Below are positions 58,201 to 64,000 of a stretch of DNA of 64,000 nt, in pieces. The first letter of the stretch is position 1. The number at the start of each line of letters is the position of its first letter. The stretch comes from Ostreococcus mediterraneus (lineage: Eukaryota; Chlorophyta; Mamiellophyceae; Mamiellales; Bathycoccaceae). The translations under genes and the position numbers were made by a program. The notes below the pieces were generated by a model. It saw only the letters and a list, made by a program, of their open reading frames with translations. It did not search any database and was not told the DNA's origin. Where the stretch lies: contig WMKK01000014.1 in the NCBI GenBank assembly GCA_012295225.1, forward strand, positions 358,007 to 422,006, in the 5' to 3' direction.

Positions 58201-59785
58201 GGGCGACGTCGTGTCTCGTTTGGAGTATTACGAAGTCGTCATGCTCTTCTTCGAGCGCCTGGGCTGCGCCGCTGGAGCGTCAGCAGCGGCGTACGCTGCG
58301 TTACATGAAGTCGTGGATGATGAAAACCAAAGCGCGCGTTTGTGGGCGAATGTCTTACAATACGCCATCGACGCGAAAGATTGGCGAGGGGCGTATTGCG
58401 CGGCGACGAGCGCCGTGGGCGACCATCGACAAGCCGCAGCCATGCGACGTTTAGTCGCCGCTGTGTGCTCAAAGGGTGCAAAGAATGGCGGAGCAGTGCT
58501 GAGCACGTTATGCTTGGACGACAACGATCGTCATCATTACAAGACGGTTGCAAATGCGCTCGAAGGTCGTGCGGCGACGTCGCCCATCGACGCCTCGCCG
58601 GCGCCGAGCGACATTCTCTACGCCTTTTACGTGAGCCGCGGTGAGCCCGCCAAGGCGGCGATTGCCATGCGCAAGTATGGTTTGCGGCTCCGCGTGCTCG
58701 TTCAAGAGGTTGCACACAAACCCAATGCAGAGTACGAGGACATCGTCGATGCGTTGTCAAAGCACGCGTCGGCGTTGCTCGCGTCAGCCAACGCGCTCGC
58801 CGTCGTTGCCGACGCGCTCTCGGTGTCTTTTGAAGACGGGGACGTCGAAGTCGATGAGGACATGGATGGAAACGATGACTTGGGCACCGCAAATGTCGTG
58901 TCAAGTGGTGTAGACACCACGAAGAACCCATTAGCGACGGTGCTGCGTGAGTACGCGTTGTCGGCGGCGCGCCTCGAGCTCTTACACGCCGGCGGCGACG
59001 CGGCGTCTCTCGGTTTCGAGCGTGCCGACGAAGATCCAGCCATGATCTCTGACTTGAGTGAATCTTTGATTGAATTCGGGTGCTTTGCTGCCGCGACGAC
59101 GTTATGTACCGCATGGTTAGATGGAGAAAGACTCACGTCTGCGCTGACGATTATCGCGGCAACCTTGGCGGCGCGCGCGAGCATGCGCCAAATTGGCGAC
59201 GCGCGCATCGCCGCCGACGCCTCAGCGTTTAAGCGCTGGGATAACCAAGGCATCAATGTCAACGCTACCGCAGGCTTGATTGGCGTGCAATCATCATCGA
59301 CGACCGTAGAGACGTATTGGAGCGAGCTTCGTTCGTTTATTGAGCGCTTTGATACGCCAGAGCGCAATTTTGCGCTCGCTGAAGCCGCGGCTCGGGCGAT
59401 TTTGAGCGTCGACGCGCGCGTCGCCCTACCGTCGTGGCTCACGAACAGGTTTATCAATCCCGCATCGCGCACGAGCGGAGCTGGTATGGCTCGACGCGCT
59501 GCTAATCCAGCGGCGCTCTTACGCACGTATTTGGCGTTTAATCTTGTCGAAGACGCCGCGCAACTTTCGCTTAAAGAGCTCAACGCGTGGTCTAAACGCT
59601 CGGCTGTCGACCGAACGGCGCACGCGGCGTGCTGGTTTCCCATGCACTTGATTCTCGAAGCGCGAGATCGTTGCGCAAAGGATAACACGCTGAAGAGTTT
59701 GCACACGACGTTGACCGCCGCAATCGACGCGTACGAAGCACGTGCGAAGAGCGACAGCGACATGCTTTTGCGAGTCGCCGCCTGA
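55202..59785 (+). CDS. NUP160: Nucleoporin NUP160 (NUP120), Y-complex scaffold
   Basis: 1527 residues from ATG 55202; five residues upstream start from a non-ATG codon. The N-terminal part (about 60-480) is a beta-propeller-like region (VVYAWEFDEQNHSVCVTSS, LVTTLRADGFVQVWDVTAAL, APKGYHLNIVVSSRLAP). A long alpha-solenoid follows, with SDILYAFYVSRGEPAKAAIA, MRKYGLRLRVL, ARLELLHAGGDAASLG and the NUP160 terminal block LPSWLTNRFINP ... AALLRTYLAFNLVEDAAQL. It is part of the NUP107-160 (Y) complex that shapes nuclear pores and works in mRNA export. No introns, and length is near plant NUP160 (about 1500). The N-terminus is Thr/Ser/Arg-rich, and its real start may be a few residues later. TGTAA at 59854. 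Confidence 0.88.
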   Translation: MTLTETPRWMTTTTSTSRTRIITVDASASVRVSEEPPSARVTRASKRQKSEDSLVNHASSSALSSALALAGGGRALRGVVYAWEFDEQNHSVCVTSSAGSRVRVRAPSALATSCALTRGDETDSTSSSRFVCATEDGSCVISIAMGDSRDLDSDDVVHVARAPVGVISRVAALGSCGASGVVLGGTNGHGVVVHARTLATMCELKEGTLSRVWSGIKGEVGQAIVDVTPHSTPLGGKELVTTLRADGFVQVWDVTAALKGGQSKGAAAKAVRVCASHLPPAPGTPNPAPERLALALACAPAPKGYHLNIVVSSRLAPTEENPRASGPGDATLALYTVKHGSLVYVSSIERSKGVTRALALTDDVVLAAQEKFSDEGGGSNEDPDVVHVLCWPLNALHRAREVRSGDVEATELADWGHSGRGNAAAAELLARFGQLNGYTPSSVAKALSDEISMRGLMSEDVLEIVARTTTATMGDESSMGDDSMADATAQDTLLAAAAAAAGCGGKEASVSDVVRAWCRIAPEYARAWRRAHAPIAFITDAPTLLLRGGGLLSALRVNGEVEDAVLRAKITNEDSPMLKFNVTGKQAVAALTALFSRLNAVLGTSACSAMDLIASGLATDTSCESKSTAFDARDEEIDAKSQNAQDWLESFAGVLTGDVFAQVDSGESEAQVKIRKASHRAKQRLIIRLLQDALSNIPEPEHALRACVEALEVQPSGMRDAGEDADVIVDARGETTAETVVLNAARQHARACLAVSRGMILLLGCIRLGPKAGFPTAALGIVSDVLPRAMHVYRSAVFTSWLLTARRTSAEMADPPRLAVVLANVRDDFVAYASTSEELQIAGHTVAAHIATGNNTSGGSLEVQRVVEIGTALYAAGEVDALGTLLAFARQQVPGSELASSSDAPALLFLQALWVCADLAGFNDAKDAERRSRSVDSAISLFSRSAAFIPETSSSGGVDSHDGEQQRGQQRPVDALLVQLLRVIRSILIGCDDPSEELYPGDVVSRLEYYEVVMLFFERLGCAAGASAAAYAALHEVVDDENQSARLWANVLQYAIDAKDWRGAYCAATSAVGDHRQAAAMRRLVAAVCSKGAKNGGAVLSTLCLDDNDRHHYKTVANALEGRAATSPIDASPAPSDILYAFYVSRGEPAKAAIAMRKYGLRLRVLVQEVAHKPNAEYEDIVDALSKHASALLASANALAVVADALSVSFEDGDVEVDEDMDGNDDLGTANVVSSGVDTTKNPLATVLREYALSAARLELLHAGGDAASLGFERADEDPAMISDLSESLIEFGCFAAATTLCTAWLDGERLTSALTIIAATLAARASMRQIGDARIAADASAFKRWDNQGINVNATAGLIGVQSSSTTVETYWSELRSFIERFDTPERNFALAEAAARAILSVDARVALPSWLTNRFINPASRTSGAGMARRAANPAALLRTYLAFNLVEDAAQLSLKELNAWSKRSAVDRTAHAACWFPMHLILEARDRCAKDNTLKSLHTTLTAAIDAYEARAKSDSDMLLRVAA

Positions 59786-60108
59786 TTTCTACCCATAATT
59801 TTTGACACGTGAGGAGAATGGACGAGTAGAATGGATGTCATCTATCTTAGATGTGTAATTAAGAGATAAGCGGCCTAGGAGGTTGGCGCTTCATCTCCTT
59901 CTTCTTCTTGTTCTCTCTGTAGTTCTAATTTTTGTCCTCGGTGAGCTCCCCGACACCCAATTCTGCCCACCAGGAATATGAGAGCAACGCTTTTCAGCAC
60001 GCCGTCGAAAATTAGAAACTCATTTTTAGCAACATGGTTAGCAGCGGGGTAATATTTGAAATAACAAAGCGCTCTGTCCTTCTATCTCTACACAGGTGAA
60101 GACTTTTA
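59786..60108. other. Convergent 3' region between NUP160 and prolyl-tRNA synthetase
   Basis: 323 bases between converging stops. It contains a TGTAA at 59854-59858 for the plus gene and a CTTCTTCTTCTTG run near 59900. No gene or repeat is supported. Confidence 0.5.
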
Positions 60109-61752
60109 TTAATAGCTCTTAGCAAAGATGCACACCTCCTTGGCCGGGGCGCCAGTCATCAAGCACGCGTGCGGGCCAGCGGGCTGCTCAAACGGAAAGC
60201 ATCGGATCGTCGCACCCGTTTCTTCCTTGATAGCCTTTTCTTGCTCATCCGTACCTTCCCATCCACATCTCGCCCATTGACCGTTCTCAATCGTCGCCTT
60301 CAACTCATCCATAGTTTTCACGTCGACGATGTTTGCGTCTCTAAATTCCGTCGCCTTGGCCAACATCGCGTTTTGAATATCATCCAACACCGTTTGTATC
60401 TTGGATTGAAGCGCGGCAGTTTCGATGCTCACACCGAATTCCTTGCCTTCTTTGCCCGGAATGTCTCGTCGCGCGACGACACACGCACCCTTGGCCACGT
60501 CCTTCGGACCGACTTCGATGCGAATGGGCACGCCCTTCATTTCGTATTGGTTAAACTTCCAACCCGGGGACTTGCTTTGGTCGGCATCGAGGTGCACGCG
60601 AACGTTTACCGCCTTCAAAGAACCAATGATACTATCGACAGATGCCATCACGGCGTCTTTCTCGTCGTCTTTCTTCCAAATGGGAACGACAACGACTTGA
60701 ATCGGCGCCAAACGCGGGGGCAACTGCAAGCCGGCGTCGTCGCCGTGCGACATAATGATACCGCCCACCAATCGCGTGGACACGCCCCAAGAGCTTTGAT
60801 GCACGTACTGCGTGTTGCCATCGGCGTCTAAAAATGTAGTATCGAACGCCTTGGCAAAGTTTTGTCCCAAGTTGTGCGACGTACCGGCTTGAAGCGCCTT
60901 TTTGTCTCCCATCATCGCTTCAATGGTGTACGTCACGTTGGCGCCCGCAAACGATTCAACCCGCGACTTGCGGCCCGGAATGACTGGCATCGCCGCTTGC
61001 GTCCTGGCGAATTCAGCGTAAATATGTACCATCTCCATCGCTTTATCCTCAGCTTCTTGCGCAGTCGCGTGCGCGGTGTGACCCTCTTGCCACAAAAACT
61101 CCAACGTCCGAATAAATGGTCGCGTGCGCATTTCCCATCGGTGCACGTTACACCATTGATTCAACAACATTGGCAAATCCCGATAACTCTGAATCCACTG
61201 CGAAAGCATGTTATTCACAATCGTCTCACTCGTCGGTCGCACCACCAACGGCTCCTCCAACTCCTTTCCACCGCCTTGCGTCACGATGGCCAACTCCGGC
61301 GCGAAACCCTCCACGTGCGACGCCTCCTTCGTGATGAATGAATACGGAATCAATTGCGGAAAATACGCATTCTCCACCCCAGTCTCCTTAAAACGTGCAT
61401 CCATGTATCTTTGAATGCCTTCCCAAATCGCATAGCCGTACGGTCGAATCACCATCGTCCCTCGAGCGGGACCGTAGTCGGCGAGCTGACATTCACGAAT
61501 GCAATCCAAATACCACTTTCCAAAGTCCTCCGAGCGCTTGGTGATCCCGCCAGCGCTCTTACTGTCACCGCCAGTACCGGGCTTACCTTTCCCATCCGCG
61601 GCGCCGCCCTTGGCGCGCGTGAGCACGGTGGAGCTCACGCGGTGCGCGCGCGGGCTCACCGTGAGCGGCTGCGTCACGCGGCGTGCGGAGAGCATCGACG
61701 CGCGAGACGTCGCGCGCAGGGCGCAAACGCCCGTGGTGGCGCTAAGAGCCAT
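60109..61752 (-). CDS. PROS: Prolyl-tRNA synthetase, organellar isoform
   Basis: 547 residues from ATG 61752; a GTG further up would add 17 residues and is rejected. The first 60 or so residues are a transit peptide (ALSATTGVCALRATSRASML). The class II catalytic core starts at TKRSEDFGKWYLDCIRECQ, then YGPARGTMVIRPYGYAIWE, motif 2 PLVVRPTSETIVNNMLSQWI and HRWEMRTRPFIRTLEFLWQE, and motif 3-like ISHGDDAGLQLPPRLAP. The anticodon-binding domain has IQVVVVPIWKKDD, and the C-terminal zinc-binding-like extension ends KEVCIFAKSY. It is the archaeal/eukaryotic-type ProRS lacking the editing insertion, which in plants serves plastids and mitochondria. It is divergent from the plastid nucleotide transporter over 393 bases. 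Confidence 0.93.
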   Translation of the reverse strand: MALSATTGVCALRATSRASMLSARRVTQPLTVSPRAHRVSSTVLTRAKGGAADGKGKPGTGGDSKSAGGITKRSEDFGKWYLDCIRECQLADYGPARGTMVIRPYGYAIWEGIQRYMDARFKETGVENAYFPQLIPYSFITKEASHVEGFAPELAIVTQGGGKELEEPLVVRPTSETIVNNMLSQWIQSYRDLPMLLNQWCNVHRWEMRTRPFIRTLEFLWQEGHTAHATAQEAEDKAMEMVHIYAEFARTQAAMPVIPGRKSRVESFAGANVTYTIEAMMGDKKALQAGTSHNLGQNFAKAFDTTFLDADGNTQYVHQSSWGVSTRLVGGIIMSHGDDAGLQLPPRLAPIQVVVVPIWKKDDEKDAVMASVDSIIGSLKAVNVRVHLDADQSKSPGWKFNQYEMKGVPIRIEVGPKDVAKGACVVARRDIPGKEGKEFGVSIETAALQSKIQTVLDDIQNAMLAKATEFRDANIVDVKTMDELKATIENGQWARCGWEGTDEQEKAIKEETGATIRCFPFEQPAGPHACLMTGAPAKEVCIFAKSY

Positions 61753-62145
61753 CGCGGCTGGTGCGTGTACGCGCGTGCAGGCGGTCGAACGCGCACAGGC
61801 CACCGACGCGTCGGCGTGTGACGCGCGCGCGAGAGGCCGTGAAAGCCCTCACACAAGGTGCGCTAAACCCTCATTTCACGTATTGAAGACGTTTGAAGCC
61901 CATGAGCTTGAGCACACATACGCGTACGCGCTTTGAAAAAGCGCGCCGTCGCGCGCGCACCCCGCAGTCGTTCGCCGCTCGACACGTTCGTGCGCGACGT
62001 CGACGACGCGACGGCGCAGCGCGGGACAGTCGTGTGTCATCGCACATTCGCGCGGTGCATCGAAATCCGTCGCGCGCGGTTCGCGTGCAGGAGGCGCCGG
62101 TAGACGCTTGGAATATTCAAGTTGTCGTTGGCGGCGGTTTTTAAA
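61753..62145. promoter_or_regulatory. Divergent ProRS / plastid nucleotide transporter promoter
   Basis: 393 bases between the two opposite starts, both of plastid-directed proteins. No TATA box is obvious; A/T-rich spots are at about 61860-61880 and 62110-62145. Frames running into the region from both genes carry no homology. Shared control is inferred from position only. Confidence 0.45.
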
Positions 62146-63984
62146 ATGACGGTGGCGATGCCCGGCGCGGTGCGCCCGCATGCGGGACGCGCGATGGGTG
62201 GGAGCACGCACAGGGTGTATAATACGCGCGCCGTGCGAGTTTCGGGGCGAACGATGGCGCCAGGGGTTGAGCATTTGCGAGGACGCGAGACGAGGTTGGA
62301 GGCTGTCGGTGGCTCGTCGGCGGGCTCAAAGGTGTCAACGTCGGTTTCTGGGAATGCATGGCGTTCCAAGGCGCTTCAACGCGCGCAAGTTGTTGTACAT
62401 TCTACGGATTCTGGCTCGACGTCGCCGTTGATGAATAATATTATCGTCAAGCAAGTGCGAAAGATGGCTAAACCTCTCGACGGCTTGTGGGGACGGTTGG
62501 TCCCAATGTCTCTGATGTTTTACTTTATGGCTTTTGCGAATTCAATCATGGATGCCGTGAAGGATACACTGGTTGTAACCGCATTCGGTGGGGCGGAACA
62601 AATTCCGTACTTGACTGTGTACGCCGTGCTCCCAATGTCGCTGTTGTTTGTGTCGCTCTTTGCGCGGCTGTCGAGCAAGTTGGGGCGGGAAAAGTTATTT
62701 TACCTCGCTGTGTCGGTGTTTATGGTGTTCTTTGCGTTATTCACGGGTGTCTTGTATCCGAATCGCGAGTTCTTGCATCCAACAGCGACGGCGGCAGCGA
62801 TGGCTACGATGCTTCCTCGAGGTTTGGCGGGAGGCATCGCCGTATTTACGAATTGGACGTACTCTCTCTTCTACGTCGCCGGCGAGCTATGGGGCGATGT
62901 GGTGTTGAGTTTGCTGTTTTGGGGCTTGGCAAACGAAATAACGCGCGTTAGCGAGGCGGGGATCATCTACCCGCTGCTTGGTATTGGGGCCAATGTCGCG
63001 CAAGCGTGTTCTGGGGTATTTATGAAGTTTGTCACCACGCAGTGGCATCCTGCTGGAGTCAGCGCCGAGAACTTGTGGGCCGCCAAGTTGCGTTTGTTTA
63101 TGACAGTTGTGATGCTTTGTGGTTTCGCCATCATGGCTATTCACAAATTCATCTGTGATGACGCTAAAAAAGACGCGACATCGCCGATGAATGAAAAATT
63201 GCGCGAACACGAGCGTCTCGTCGAAGCAAACGCAAAGCTTGACCCGAAGGATCAAAAGAAAAAGAAAAAGGCTGGATTATTGTCATCGTTGGCGTACGTT
63301 TTCGAGTCTCCCGAAGTCGCATGCCTCGCCGTGATGGCTGTTGCGCAAGGTTTGAGCTCGATTATTTTCCAAGTTGCGTGGAAGACGCAGTTGCGTATTC
63401 TGCGACCTGATCCGACGTCCTACGCGGCGTACATGGGTGATGTGCAAACGTATAGTGGTATGGTTACTGGTATCTTCATGATTGCTGCACCGTTCTTATT
63501 TAAGAACCTCGGATGGAAGGGCACGTTGTCGGTGACGCCAAAGACTGTGATTTTCCTCGGATGGATTTTCTTTGGAACATCTATCTATGCCCTCCGTCAC
63601 GGAGCTTTGTCTCAAGACTCCTCGCTCTTGTCCTTGCTCGTTCTCGGTGGTGCAGTAATTTACATCGTCGAACGTGCAGCCAAGTTTTCGCTGTTCAAAC
63701 CCGCTGAGGAGATGGTGTACATCACTCTCGATGAAGACAGCCGAACCAAGGGCAAAGCCGCGGTGGATGTCCTCGGCAGTCAAATCGGTAAAACTGGTGG
63801 ATCTTTCATGCAGCAAGGTTTGATTTTCGTCTACGGCTCCATCATCGGTGCTCTTCCAGTGCTTGTTTGCTGCCACAGCGCAATCGCATTGTGTTGGCTC
63901 GTCTCTGTGAATACGCTTGCCGCTCGACGAGCCGCGCAGCTCGACAGCGAAATTCGCGAAGGCGTCGCCGAACATGAGTTGTAA
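62146..63984 (+). CDS. NTT: Plastid ATP/ADP translocase (NTT, TLC family)
   Basis: 612 residues from ATG 62146. Residues 1 to about 85 are a transit peptide (Ala/Gly/Arg/Ser-rich, RVYNTRAVRVSGRTMAPG). About eleven transmembrane helices follow, starting with LWGRLVPMSLMFYFMAFANS and the family signature DAVKDTLVVTAFGGAEQIPY, then VFTNWTYSLFYVAGELWGDV, LLFWGLANEITRVSEAG, IYPLLGIGANVAQACSG and KFSLFKPAEEMVYITLDEDS. These match plant NTT and Chlamydia/Rickettsia nucleotide transporters. It swaps ATP for ADP across the inner plastid envelope, feeding the stroma. A lysine-rich loop (DPKDQKKKKKAG) lies near 373. The lineage is believed to derive from a chlamydia-type gene. The C-terminus ends in RxAQLDSEIREGVAEHEL. 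The window stops 16 bases later. Confidence 0.95.
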   Translation: MTVAMPGAVRPHAGRAMGGSTHRVYNTRAVRVSGRTMAPGVEHLRGRETRLEAVGGSSAGSKVSTSVSGNAWRSKALQRAQVVVHSTDSGSTSPLMNNIIVKQVRKMAKPLDGLWGRLVPMSLMFYFMAFANSIMDAVKDTLVVTAFGGAEQIPYLTVYAVLPMSLLFVSLFARLSSKLGREKLFYLAVSVFMVFFALFTGVLYPNREFLHPTATAAAMATMLPRGLAGGIAVFTNWTYSLFYVAGELWGDVVLSLLFWGLANEITRVSEAGIIYPLLGIGANVAQACSGVFMKFVTTQWHPAGVSAENLWAAKLRLFMTVVMLCGFAIMAIHKFICDDAKKDATSPMNEKLREHERLVEANAKLDPKDQKKKKKAGLLSSLAYVFESPEVACLAVMAVAQGLSSIIFQVAWKTQLRILRPDPTSYAAYMGDVQTYSGMVTGIFMIAAPFLFKNLGWKGTLSVTPKTVIFLGWIFFGTSIYALRHGALSQDSSLLSLLVLGGAVIYIVERAAKFSLFKPAEEMVYITLDEDSRTKGKAAVDVLGSQIGKTGGSFMQQGLIFVYGSIIGALPVLVCCHSAIALCWLVSVNTLAARRAAQLDSEIREGVAEHEL

Positions 63985-64000
63985 CCTCCCTTCAAACCCA

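Noticed and set aside
58702-59841. 379-codon minus-strand frame
   Set aside because: Antisense to the NUP160 3' half, without homology.

Overview
The window looks like a chromosome segment of a very small green alga of the Mamiellophyceae, most likely Ostreococcus. The genes are eukaryotic: spliceosome, nucleoporin, ER membrane complex and cyclin-dependent kinase genes. Several encode plastid proteins with transit peptides (ribosomal protein uS5, CSP41, NAD kinase, CYP97, nucleotide transporter). Genes are mostly intronless, a few hundred bases apart or less, and moderately GC-rich. The B-type cyclin-dependent kinase carries PSTALRE, a form reported from Ostreococcus. I cannot decide between species.

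Layout. 1-1450 has no convincing gene. 1451-10320: a bacterial-type nucleoside phosphorylase (PpnP), WDR48, EMC6, a CinA/nucleotidyltransferase fusion, plastid uS5, a JmjC protein and a HAD-like protein. 10435-20251: CSP41, plastid NAD kinase with a phosphatase-like domain, an amidohydrolase, a SETD9-like SET protein, SLX9 and a DoxX-like plastid membrane protein. 20252-21796 is a long GC-rich leader before a HARE-HTH protein. 23388-33057: O-acetylhomoserine sulfhydrylase, GPR89/GTG, a three-RRM protein, PRP40, a head-to-head GON7-like/SWSAP1-like pair, and DPH1. 33153-44707: TFIP11, a LysM protein, NOL10, a ZGRF1-N (DUF2439) protein, and a protein with two telobox-type Myb domains behind a 2-kb leader. 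44847-54402: CYP97, CDKB, a ZNF830-like protein, SDH2 and elongation factor 3. 55202-63984: NUP160, prolyl-tRNA synthetase and a plastid ATP/ADP translocase.

Spliced structures were worked out for EMC6, SLX9, the RRM protein, DPH1 and the eEF3 leader. Most share a GTACG-type donor and a CTRAC branch site about 30-40 bases before the acceptor. Themes are ribosome production and translation (uS5, SLX9, NOL10, eEF3, DPH1, ProRS), splicing (PRP40, TFIP11, ZNF830-like) and plastid metabolism. A CCAAT-containing promoter word, ACCAATCACGACC, usually followed by AGTCCCTC, recurs upstream of uS5, NOL10, eEF3 (two copies) and in the CDKB/ZNF830 divergent promoter. It is the strongest regulatory signal I see. 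I recognised no tRNA, rRNA, CRISPR array, transposon or virus-derived element. Starts given here are ATG codons, even where the frame stays open further upstream.
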